From: Candidatus Pelagibacter communis
GTDB taxonomy: Bacteria > Pseudomonadota > Alphaproteobacteria > Pelagibacterales > Pelagibacteraceae
Direction: 5' to 3'
DNA length: 45,810 bases
Assembly: GCF_001179965.1 (NCBI RefSeq)
Contig: NZ_CVSH01000053.1
Coordinates: forward strand, 1 to 45,810
Part shown: one piece after another, positions 8,583 to 16,404 of the stretch
Numbering within the stretch: the stretch's first letter is position 1
Layout: every line of letters starts with the position of its first letter
Notes under the pieces: model-generated
Seen by the model: only the letters and a program-made list of their open reading frames with translations
Databases searched by the model: none
Told to the model about the DNA's origin: nothing
Made by a program: the position numbers and the translations under genes

Positions 8583-9044
8583 TTATTTTTTAAGAACTGG
8601 AAAAACTGGGTTCATTTTTTCAAAAATTTTTTGATACTCCTGTTTAATGCATAAATTTTCAAAATAGTTCATATTATTTTCAGATGCAATTTTTTTTGCT
8701 TCCCTGTGCTGTATCCCGTATTGTAACCAGAGTGTTTTTGCACCTATTTGAGCTGCTTGTTTTGCAATTTCGGGAGACTCGTTTGATGGACGGAAAACAT
8801 CGACAATATCAACCTCAATTTTTATATCTTTTAAATCTCCGACAACTTTTTCTCCATGAATAATCTCATCTTTTGCAAAAGGGTTTACTGGAATTACTTT
8901 GTATCCAAAATCTTGCATATATTTCATAACTATGGTTGATGGCTTTCTTTTTAGATTTTTTGGATCTTCTTTTTTTTTTAAAGAACTAACACCGATCATT
9001 GCGATTGTTTTAGAATTTTTTAAAACTGTCTCAATATTTTCCAT
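8583..9044 (-). CDS. CoA-binding (YccU-type) protein
   Basis: I take the ATG at 9044 (153 aa), just after the stop of the upstream enoyl-CoA hydratase gene; a longer frame to 9107 overlaps that gene and lacks similarity. The sequence TIAMIGVSSLKKK is the CoA_binding_2 Rossmann start. GYKVIPVNPFA, VDIVDVFRPS and KTLWLQYGIQ are the conserved blocks of the family. These small cytosolic proteins resemble the CoA-binding domain of succinyl-CoA synthetase alpha but have no known reaction. The neighbouring CoA-ester enzyme fits with CoA metabolism. Confidence 0.85.
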   Translation of the reverse strand: MENIETVLKNSKTIAMIGVSSLKKKEDPKNLKRKPSTIVMKYMQDFGYKVIPVNPFAKDEIIHGEKVVGDLKDIKIEVDIVDVFRPSNESPEIAKQAAQIGAKTLWLQYGIQHREAKKIASENNMNYFENLCIKQEYQKIFEKMNPVFPVLKK

Positions 9045-9045
9045 T

Positions 9046-9831
9046 TTATTTATTTTTCCAATTTGGTTTTCTTTTTTCAATAAATGCTGAAATTCCTTCT
9101 TTGGCATCTCTTGCCATCATGTTAAGTGTCATCATCTTGCTAGTGAATGAATATGCTTTGCTCAGTGGCATCTCTAATTGTTTATAAAATGCTCTTTTAC
9201 CAATTTTAATTGTTAAATTTGACTTTGAGGCAATTTTTTTTGCAATTTTTAAAATTTCTTGATTAAGTTTATTTTTAGGAAAACAATCATTTATTAATCC
9301 AATTTCTTTTGCATAATTTGCTTTTATTGGGTCACCAGTTAAAAGCATTTTCATCATTACTTTTCTATTTACTTTACGACTTACAGCAACCATTGGAGTA
9401 CTGCAAAATAATCCAATATTTACACCCGGTGTTGCAAAAATTGCATCTTTTGTACTAAATGCTAAATCACAACTTGCTACTAATTGACAACCTGCTGCAA
9501 AAGCCGCTCCATGAACTTTCGCGATAACTGGTTTTCTTCCTTCAACTATTTGAACCATTAATTTTGAACAAAGATTAAATAATTTTAAATATTTATCTCT
9601 TTTTTTTAAACCTCTTACCTCTTTTAAATTATGACCAGCACTAAAACCTTTTCCTAAACCTTCAAGAATAATAACTTTCGTTGAATTATCTTTATCCAAC
9701 ATTTTAAAAACTGCTAATAAGGAATTAAGAGTATAAAATGATAAAGAATTGTATGTCTTAGGATCGTTAATAGATACCAAACTGATACCACTTTGAATTT
9801 TTTTTAATTTAACTGTTGTAAATTTTTTCAT
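9046..9831 (-). CDS. enoyl-CoA hydratase/isomerase (crotonase) family protein
   Basis: 261 aa, normal crotonase length. Oxyanion-hole regions are visible as GKGFSAGHNLKEV and KVHGAAFAAGCQLVASCDLAF. The block FATPGVNIGLFCSTP corresponds to the loop that often carries the second catalytic glutamate; that Glu is absent here, as in ECHDC3-like members. It may therefore not be a standard beta-oxidation hydratase. It is adjacent (no gap) to a GFA gene upstream and is followed directly by a CoA-binding protein. CoA-ester chemistry is likely; the substrate is unknown. Confidence 0.85.
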   Translation of the reverse strand: MKKFTTVKLKKIQSGISLVSINDPKTYNSLSFYTLNSLLAVFKMLDKDNSTKVIILEGLGKGFSAGHNLKEVRGLKKRDKYLKLFNLCSKLMVQIVEGRKPVIAKVHGAAFAAGCQLVASCDLAFSTKDAIFATPGVNIGLFCSTPMVAVSRKVNRKVMMKMLLTGDPIKANYAKEIGLINDCFPKNKLNQEILKIAKKIASKSNLTIKIGKRAFYKQLEMPLSKAYSFTSKMMTLNMMARDAKEGISAFIEKRKPNWKNK

Positions 9832-10179
9832 TTAAATTTTTTTACCATCAAAAATTGGAATTGTTTTCAATTTAAAACAATCAACCTTATCAATACATCC
9901 TAAGTTAATACAATATTTATTAGGACTAGTAAAAGATCTATGGTGTGTATAAATCCCACAGCTTGAACAAAAATAATGTTTTGCTTGATTTTTACCGAAT
10001 TTATAGAGCGATAAATTATTTTCGCCACTAAGAATTTTTAAATTCTCAATTAAAATTACACCCATTACTGCCCCTCTTTTAATACAAAATGAGCAATCAC
10101 ATCTAGTATAGTCTTCTAGAACGTCTTTGGTATTTATTTGAATTTTAACTTTTTTGCAGTGGCACTCTAAAATATACAT
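9832..10179 (-). CDS. second GFA (CENP-V/GFA) family zinc protein
   Basis: 115 aa. Cysteines follow the GFA pattern: CHC at residues 6-8, Cys27, Cys29 and Cys32 (RCDCSFC), and FCSSCG near residue 70 followed by YTHH. It is shorter than and clearly different from the other GFA protein in the window. No signal peptide is seen, so it is cytosolic. It sits flush against the enoyl-CoA hydratase gene and 3 bp after the small nucleotidyltransferase gene. Formaldehyde or other thiol-adduct chemistry is possible but not demonstrated for this subfamily. Confidence 0.8.
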   Translation of the reverse strand: MYILECHCKKVKIQINTKDVLEDYTRCDCSFCIKRGAVMGVILIENLKILSGENNLSLYKFGKNQAKHYFCSSCGIYTHHRSFTSPNKYCINLGCIDKVDCFKLKTIPIFDGKKI

Positions 10180-10182
10180 ATT

Positions 10183-10557
10183 TTATTTTAAATCACCATC
10201 TTCCCTCATCTTAGCTCTTATTTTTGTTGCTGAAATTTTTTGGATTTCCTCAGGTAGAACTATTTCCTCAATTTTATAACCAACTCCTCTTCCATAACAA
10301 ATATTTGTTATATTAGGAACTAACATCACTTTAAATCTACCCTCAAATTCAGGATTTAGTCTTTCCTCTATTTTTTTTTTAACAGTGTCAAAGTCAAAAG
10401 GATTATCATCTACACCCTGAACATCTCTTATTTGAATACAAACCTGGCCAGTCTTTTTAATGATTTCTTTAAACAGTGCGTAGTGACCATCATGAAATGG
10501 TTGCCAACGTCCTAACATTTGTGCAGTTGGTTTTTTATTGTCCCATTTGTAACCCAT
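10183..10557 (-). CDS. small cytidylyltransferase/NMNAT-like nucleotidyltransferase
   Basis: 124 aa. GRWQPFHDGH (residues 16-25) carries the HxGH nucleotide-binding motif, and KISATKIR (107-114) is the ISSTxxR motif of the nucleotidyl-transferase alpha/beta-phosphodiesterase superfamily. It is short, close to a minimal catalytic domain, so it joins a nucleotide to a small phosphate compound rather than being a full NadD. AAAGGAG lies 9 bp before the ATG. Together with the APS-kinase-like gene at 14758 it brackets two autotransporter genes, all on the same strand, which suggests a role in decorating surface structures. That is inference. Confidence 0.75.
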   Translation of the reverse strand: MGYKWDNKKPTAQMLGRWQPFHDGHYALFKEIIKKTGQVCIQIRDVQGVDDNPFDFDTVKKKIEERLNPEFEGRFKVMLVPNITNICYGRGVGYKIEEIVLPEEIQKISATKIRAKMREDGDLK

Positions 10558-10566
10558 AAATAGATA

Positions 10567-10573
10567 CTCCTTT
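10567..10573 (-). promoter_or_regulatory. Shine-Dalgarno of the nucleotidyltransferase gene
   Basis: AAAGGAG on the minus strand, 9 bp before the ATG at 10557. Strong ribosome sites are rare in this window, so it supports independent translation after the 43-bp gap to the autotransporter. Confidence 0.7.
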
Positions 10574-10600
10574 AAATTATCTTATTCTTAATTACTTAAA

Positions 10601-12898
10601 TTAAAAGACTTTATTTAGTTCAATATAAGCTTCTCTAGCATCACCAAATCGAGTTAAATCATCATTTAAATTAAAAATTAAATCAAAGCCATTAATATCT
10701 TTTTTAATTTCAAATTCTGACATTAAGTTTTCAGATCCATTTATAGTAAATGCAATTTCAGTATCTTTATGAGGTAAATACCCTAAAGCCACATATAGGT
10801 TATCAGTATGTCCTGTTTCAAACGCTTGGTTTCTCTCGTAAATTATAAAAATACTATAGTGCTCTGGAAAGATTATATCTACACCAACTTCAGCATTTAA
10901 ATTATGTAATGCTCCTGTGTGTAATGTATCGTTAAATTTTACACTTTTATCTTCAACATAAGTATATTTAAAGTTTGATGAGCGATCTAATTCAGCTTTA
11001 TACTCTATTTTTCCATGCCTTTTAAAAGAATAGTTTTTTTTAGATAAATCTTCTACTGCTGCAATAGCTGCTCTAAAATTTCTTGTTCTAACGTGTTGAT
11101 CATTAACTATTATAGCTGCATTGCCAGACTCTTGATAACCTTTTAAAATTGTATGCGCAAAATCGAACTGACCGGAAGGAATAAGAGTTAATTTACCTTT
11201 TATAAATTCATCCTTTAGTTTTACTGTTCCATAAATTTGATTTCCCGTTCTATCAGCGGTTATTCTTGATCCATCTACAATAGTAAGTAAATTAGATCTA
11301 ATTTTTCCAATTCCAAAAATTTTATCAATCATCTTTGTATCATCTTGAACTGGTGATGTGCTGTAATATGTAATGTTATAAGTATTAGAATCTAACCTAC
11401 TTCCAGAATTTCCAACATCAACATTGTCATCTCCAAATCTAAAAGCAAATCCTTTAAGACTATAATCATCTGTAAATTTATCAAAACCAAATGTTAAGGC
11501 TTCTGTTTTTGCTTTTTTTATTGATGAAAGACTTGTTTCTCCAACTCTTCCAAGAGAAATACTTCCCTCACTCCAGTAGAAATAATTTTTATTATTATTA
11601 TTACTGTTTTCTGATGATGATATTTTTTTAAAAGATGAAATTGGTAATTCTTTTAAAGATGAGAGTAAATTATTTGAAAAATTTAATTTAATATTTTGAT
11701 TTGATAAATTTTGTTTATCTTTATTTCTTCTAATCCATTTCAGTCTGTTCAATGCTGAGTTTGTTGATAGTTTCACTGTTCTATTCGCAAGCTCTATTTG
11801 GGCCTCTGCCATTCCCATTCTATCGTTATCTTCTGCTATCGAAGCACATGTTCCTCCAAAAAGATTAAAAGGACACGCTAAATTAAACTCATAGATTGCT
11901 TCTGTTATTGAAGCATCTCCGTTGTGATCATCGGATACAAACATTTTAAAACCTTTAGCACTAAATGCAATTGCTCTTCCTTGTGTGAGAGATTTATCTG
12001 AGACTAAATCATTTACATTTAGTGCTCCATCTAAGTTAAAGTCAGTCGTATCATATGGTGATGACAATGAATATTGTTCAACTATTGCATCACTACCATT
12101 TGTTCCATGATAAACTATAAATATTCTTTTTCCATCTGCACTTAAAGAAAGAGCATCAGGATTCGAGGAAGGCGTAGAATTTGGAAGAAGAATTCCTGCG
12201 CTATCAACATGGGTAAGAGTGCTTATATCATAAGGTGTTGAAAGACTATATTCTCTGATACCACTTTTGCCGCTTGCAGCTCCAGAACCGGTACCGTTAA
12301 AGCTTATAAATATTTTTGTTCCATCAGGGCTAATAGCTACACCTTGTGCATGATGTCTTTTAGAATTAGTATCAATGGATCCAGATCTCCAACCATTAAT
12401 CTCTACTCCAGTTTGATCAGGATCTATTTCTTGAGCCAATGTACAAGTTGAAACATCATAAGGTTCAGTTAAATCGTATCTGTACAAAGCATCGTCATTG
12501 GCACCGTTAGTACCTCTATTAATAACAAATATCTGCATACCATTGCTACTGAAAGACATATCCCCTGCATTTTTTGGTATCTGATGCGATCCAGAATCAT
12601 AACCATTAGCTAAATTACATCGCTCACTATCACCTCTATAAGTGTGTGTAGAAATATCAAACGGTGTTGAAAGATCGTACTCATTTATAAAGTCAATTTG
12701 GTTATCATTGCCAGAAGCAACCGAATAAATTGTGAACATTTTTGTTCCATTAGAATTAAATTCTATACCAGTTAAAAAATTAGAACCAGAACCCCCATCT
12801 CGAAAAGTTTGGTCATCAATATGAGTGACGTTTGCAAGAACGTTCGAAATTGGAAATAAAAATATTAAAATTATTAAAGCTTTACTGAATAATTTCAT
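10601..12898 (-). CDS. autotransporter with beta-propeller-like passenger
   Basis: 765 aa. A signal peptide (residues 1-22, cleaved near ANA) is followed by five copies of a repeat pairing a strand such as GTKMF or GTKIF with a tail such as YDLSTPFDIST. They lie near residues 51-84, 120-151, 193-227, 256-284 and 316-345, spaced about 60-72 residues apart. This looks like blades of a beta-propeller. Residues 286-297 form a calcium-loop-like insert (DFNLDGALNVND). From about residue 440 to the C-terminal Phe lies an autotransporter-type beta-barrel. The protein is probably anchored in the outer membrane with the propeller outside. The ligand is unknown; adhesion or binding is a guess. Confidence 0.8.
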   Translation of the reverse strand: MKLFSKALIILIFLFPISNVLANVTHIDDQTFRDGGSGSNFLTGIEFNSNGTKMFTIYSVASGNDNQIDFINEYDLSTPFDISTHTYRGDSERCNLANGYDSGSHQIPKNAGDMSFSSNGMQIFVINRGTNGANDDALYRYDLTEPYDVSTCTLAQEIDPDQTGVEINGWRSGSIDTNSKRHHAQGVAISPDGTKIFISFNGTGSGAASGKSGIREYSLSTPYDISTLTHVDSAGILLPNSTPSSNPDALSLSADGKRIFIVYHGTNGSDAIVEQYSLSSPYDTTDFNLDGALNVNDLVSDKSLTQGRAIAFSAKGFKMFVSDDHNGDASITEAIYEFNLACPFNLFGGTCASIAEDNDRMGMAEAQIELANRTVKLSTNSALNRLKWIRRNKDKQNLSNQNIKLNFSNNLLSSLKELPISSFKKISSSENSNNNNKNYFYWSEGSISLGRVGETSLSSIKKAKTEALTFGFDKFTDDYSLKGFAFRFGDDNVDVGNSGSRLDSNTYNITYYSTSPVQDDTKMIDKIFGIGKIRSNLLTIVDGSRITADRTGNQIYGTVKLKDEFIKGKLTLIPSGQFDFAHTILKGYQESGNAAIIVNDQHVRTRNFRAAIAAVEDLSKKNYSFKRHGKIEYKAELDRSSNFKYTYVEDKSVKFNDTLHTGALHNLNAEVGVDIIFPEHYSIFIIYERNQAFETGHTDNLYVALGYLPHKDTEIAFTINGSENLMSEFEIKKDINGFDLIFNLNDDLTRFGDAREAYIELNKVF

Positions 12899-12930
12899 AA
12901 GCGCCTTTTATATCCAAAATTTAATGCGGA

Positions 12931-14721
12931 TTAAAAGGTAAATTTATAAGAAAAATTACCTGAAAAGCTTGTTAATTCTTGTGTACTGGTTGTGCTATCT
13001 AAATTAAATTTTAAAAAATGTTGGTCTGATATTTTTTTTTCATATCCTATATTGGTCGCTAAGGTTACTTCCTCAGTTAAATCATCATCTTGTTTATATG
13101 TAGCGCCTGTATTGTTTACTTCAAAGTCTTGATCTTTTGCGGTAACCATTTTTCTAAGATCCAAAATCCAACCTAAGTTTATACTATTATTGCTGCCAAA
13201 ATTAAATTTATAATCATCGTCAAAGTAAAAAGATAAATTTCCAATATTTTTTGCATCCCATTCATAAAAATTACTTTCTGAGTGAGCGGGGGTATGTGAA
13301 AAACCAAATGTTAATCCTAAATTTGGTATAAAATAATTATTATTAATCTTTGTCCCAGCAATTAATTCATACGTTTCGTAATTGTCTTTAATATCAAGCC
13401 TACCTGAGGCCGTTGTGTTAGTTAATATTTGTCTATCACTATTGTGTAAAGTTAATCCAGCTAATAAAAAACTTTCATTACCAATATTATTAAATAAAGA
13501 TCTATTTGGAAAATAAAAACCTGAGCTTATTGAATAACGATTAATTGTATGATCTTTTGTAAAATTTTGCTTACTTGTTTCAATTGATAAAATAAAATCT
13601 TTATCTTTACTATATGGATTGATTAAATTTATGCCTACACCAGCATAGTTAAAACCTAAAGATAAACTTTGATTATTTTGTTTTCTATTAAATGAAGCAA
13701 AATTAATTTCTCCCCAACCCTTTTTACTTTTAGATTCGTTTGTTGTACTTTTATATTTTGTTAATGATTTACGGATATTTAATGACTTGTAACCTAAGAG
13801 CTCATCAAGAATTTCATTTCCTCCCTGGCCCACTGAACCTGCTGAACCTTGAACAATTGGATTGCCATCTAAATCTTGCAAAGTTTCAAAATCTGTTCCA
13901 GTAGTTTCGTAATAATAACCTTGTCCAGCTCCGTGTTGTATCTTTAAAGTGTTTCTATTTTTATTATTTTTTATTTTACCAATAATAATACCACCATTTT
14001 TTAATACAACAGTACTGTCTGCTCCATCAACGGTAATTGCTACCTTATCAATTTTTTTATTCTCTATTTTTCCACTGTTTGTTAAAGTTGTAGTCTTACC
14101 AATAGTAATAGTTGCAGCAGTACTTTCATTATATATGTGACCGCCTGCATTGTTAGTAACAGTACTATTTGTAGAGTTCGAATGAAGTAATATAGTATTT
14201 GTGCTTGCGTTAGTTGAATAGATTGTTCCTGAATTTGTAATATTAATATTGTCAGGTGTAGTTCCACTTTTAGAAACAGAAATTGTATTCGTCTTTGCTC
14301 GGATTGTACCGCCGCTATTATTTGTAATTGTAGCATTAATCGAATCTAATAAATTTATACCTTTTGAATTATTAGCTCGGATTGTTCCTGAATTTGTAAC
14401 TGTTAACCCATCAGTATCATCTCCTGCAACAGCATTAGCAGTTCCAAGTATAGATGCACCAGACTCAACAATTACAGTAGATCTTGCCTTTTCATTAATA
14501 TGTGCTGGTTTTGTCATTGATAAAGTACCTAGTGTCTCGTTTTCTGATATTGTCAAAGTTAAATCAGTATCATTAAATTTTTGCTGCACGTTGCCAGCTG
14601 CATTTTCAGAATCAAATGTTTTATCTGAAGTAAATGTCTCTGCTTTTGAATGAATAATTAAAGAGAAATAAACTAATAACAAAATTAGCGTATAACTTGG
14701 TTTACTCACAATAGAATTCAT
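12931..14721 (-). CDS. autotransporter with beta-helix passenger
   Basis: 596 aa. Residues 1-27 are a signal peptide ending SKA. The passenger (about 30-290) is Ser/Thr/Asn-rich with repeated TNSGTI, NNSGGTI and NNAGGHI motifs, the pattern of right-handed beta-helix autotransporters. Residues from about 320 to the final FTF form the beta-barrel (typical aromatic end YKFTF). It should be displayed on the outer membrane. It lies 32 bp upstream of the second autotransporter gene on the same strand, so the two are probably coexpressed. No protease or other catalytic motif is visible in the passenger. Confidence 0.82.
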   Translation of the reverse strand: MNSIVSKPSYTLILLLVYFSLIIHSKAETFTSDKTFDSENAAGNVQQKFNDTDLTLTISENETLGTLSMTKPAHINEKARSTVIVESGASILGTANAVAGDDTDGLTVTNSGTIRANNSKGINLLDSINATITNNSGGTIRAKTNTISVSKSGTTPDNINITNSGTIYSTNASTNTILLHSNSTNSTVTNNAGGHIYNESTAATITIGKTTTLTNSGKIENKKIDKVAITVDGADSTVVLKNGGIIIGKIKNNKNRNTLKIQHGAGQGYYYETTGTDFETLQDLDGNPIVQGSAGSVGQGGNEILDELLGYKSLNIRKSLTKYKSTTNESKSKKGWGEINFASFNRKQNNQSLSLGFNYAGVGINLINPYSKDKDFILSIETSKQNFTKDHTINRYSISSGFYFPNRSLFNNIGNESFLLAGLTLHNSDRQILTNTTASGRLDIKDNYETYELIAGTKINNNYFIPNLGLTFGFSHTPAHSESNFYEWDAKNIGNLSFYFDDDYKFNFGSNNSINLGWILDLRKMVTAKDQDFEVNNTGATYKQDDDLTEEVTLATNIGYEKKISDQHFLKFNLDSTTSTQELTSFSGNFSYKFTF

Positions 14722-14757
14722 TTTAAAACTTATTAATTTTTTTATGATCTTTTTAGT

Positions 14758-15168
14758 TTATTTTTTCAAATCTTTAAATATTTTTGGTGCCCAATTTTTG
14801 GCATCCTGAGAGGTTACATGGAAGTCGAATTTATCAGGTTTAACAAACATTTTATTAGTATCATCGAATCTTCCCTCTTTTATTGTATCAACCCACACTA
14901 CGTAATCAGCTGGAAATAAGCTTCTTGCCTCTGGTGTTGGACAGATAAAATCAGCAACGACATAATTTCCCTCTTCTTTAAGTTTGATAGCAAAATCTGC
15001 CATTCTCTTTGCTTGTCTTTTTCTTCCCTCCTCAGAAAAATCCCAGTCGTCAGCTGCCTTCCTAACTTCGTCAGCATTTAATCGTTTTGCATTAATCATT
15101 GGAGCAAGTTCATTTGCTAATGTTGTTTTGCCAGCACCAGGCAAGCCCATTATTAAAATAATTTTCAT
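14758..15168 (-). CDS. APS-kinase-like P-loop kinase
   Basis: 136 aa. The P-loop GLPGAGKT is at residues 8-15. Then NADEVR, FSEEGRKRQAKRMA and a VVADFICPTPEAR block follow the order of adenylylsulfate kinase (CysC). It is shorter than typical CysC (about 180-200 aa). SAR11 bacteria are known to lack assimilatory sulfate reduction and no sulfate pathway gene is nearby, so it probably phosphorylates something else. It starts within the stop of the DddP-like gene (TAATG) and precedes two autotransporters. The small nucleotidyltransferase on the far side of these may be its partner. Confidence 0.75.
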   Translation of the reverse strand: MKIILIMGLPGAGKTTLANELAPMINAKRLNADEVRKAADDWDFSEEGRKRQAKRMADFAIKLKEEGNYVVADFICPTPEARSLFPADYVVWVDTIKEGRFDDTNKMFVKPDKFDFHVTSQDAKNWAPKIFKDLKK

Positions 15169-16403
15169 TAGATTTTTTCTAAAGGATGATGTGACATCAG
15201 CTCTAAACCATTTTGGCCGACTAGATATTGTTGTTCGAGTTTAACACCTTCTTTGCCACCAACTTTTCCAATATAACTTTCAAGGGTAATTGTCATATTT
15301 TTTTCAAAAGATCCACCTTGTTCGCCTCCATCAGTTGGATATTTTATTTGTGGCCACTCATCACATAAACCAATTCCATGAACCATACATGAATATCTAT
15401 TTCCATAATACTCTTCTGGAAGCACCCACGATTTTTTTACAAATTCTTTAAATGTCATTCCAGATTTAATTAATCGAAAATTATGATCTATTTGATCCAT
15501 AGCCATTGAATAAAGTTTTTTTTGTTCATCATTAAATTTATGTCCAACAACAAAAGCTCTCGATATATCTGCACAATATCCATAGGGACCAACCATGTCG
15601 GTATCAAAAGATACAATTTCACCATTTTGAATTACTTTATTACTACTCTCTTGCATCCATGGATTAGTTCTTTCGCCAGATGAAAGAATTCTACATTCAA
15701 TCCATTCTCCCCCATGTTCAATATTTGTTTTATGTAAAATAGACCAAAGCTCATCCTCTGTCATACCAGCTTTCATCTCTTCCCTCATTTTAGCAACTCC
15801 TATTTCTGCAACTTCTAGAGCTGCTTTCATACATTTCAATTCCTCAGCTGATTTTATTACTCTTGCTTGTTCTAAAATAAGTTTAGCATCTACAACTTGT
15901 ATCCCTGAATTATTTAATGCTGTTACTGCTGGTCCATTTAAAACGTCAATGGCAACTTTTTTACTTTTAAAATAATTTTTTGAGAGATCTTCAATTTCAT
16001 TTACCCATTTTTTTAATTGTGCATTTGCTTGATCGCCATTACTAAAATAATCCCAAGTTATTGCAGGTCTAATTTCATCTATTAAATTTAAATGTTTGGA
16101 TAAAATTTCACAGTTAAAATATTCATATAAGATTGTAGGTCCATCAACCGGTACAAAACAATATCTAGTCAGATTATGCATATTATAAACACTCATATTA
16201 ACTGTATCCAATGCATAACGAACATTCACTGGATCAAACAATATGCAAGCTTCTAAATTATTTTTTTCAAGTTCTTTTTTAACTCGATCTAGTCGATACG
16301 ATCTTAATTTACTAAAATTAATTTCATCCTCTCTTAATCTTTTTTTTGTAATAAACTTTGGTGAGGATTTTATTTCTGGAGCAATTTTTCTTTTAAATTT
16401 CAT
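15168..16403 (-). CDS. M24-family metalloenzyme resembling DMSP lyase DddP
   Basis: 411 aa with the pita-bread fold. The six ligands expected for DddP are present: Asp267, Asp269, Asp279, His342, Glu375 and Glu390, with nearly the same spacing as in DddP (2, 10, about 63, about 33, 15). Blocks such as FDPVNVRYALDTVNM, GGEWIECRI, RTNPWMQE, FDTDMVGPYGYCADISR and HGIGLCDEWP resemble DddP as I remember it more than prolidase, creatinase or ectoine hydrolase. DddP cleaves dimethylsulfoniopropionate to DMS and acrylate. The neighbours concern nitrogenous methylated compounds, so a C-N bond substrate remains possible. It ends where the APS-kinase-like gene starts and begins 1 bp after the Rieske gene. 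Confidence 0.7.
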   Translation of the reverse strand: MKFKRKIAPEIKSSPKFITKKRLREDEINFSKLRSYRLDRVKKELEKNNLEACILFDPVNVRYALDTVNMSVYNMHNLTRYCFVPVDGPTILYEYFNCEILSKHLNLIDEIRPAITWDYFSNGDQANAQLKKWVNEIEDLSKNYFKSKKVAIDVLNGPAVTALNNSGIQVVDAKLILEQARVIKSAEELKCMKAALEVAEIGVAKMREEMKAGMTEDELWSILHKTNIEHGGEWIECRILSSGERTNPWMQESSNKVIQNGEIVSFDTDMVGPYGYCADISRAFVVGHKFNDEQKKLYSMAMDQIDHNFRLIKSGMTFKEFVKKSWVLPEEYYGNRYSCMVHGIGLCDEWPQIKYPTDGGEQGGSFEKNMTITLESYIGKVGGKEGVKLEQQYLVGQNGLELMSHHPLEKI

Positions 16404-16404
16404 T

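Noticed and set aside
14249-14653. 134-codon open frame antisense to the beta-helix autotransporter
   Set aside because: It is a shadow of the repetitive Ser/Thr-rich gene and has no ribosome site or recognisable motif.
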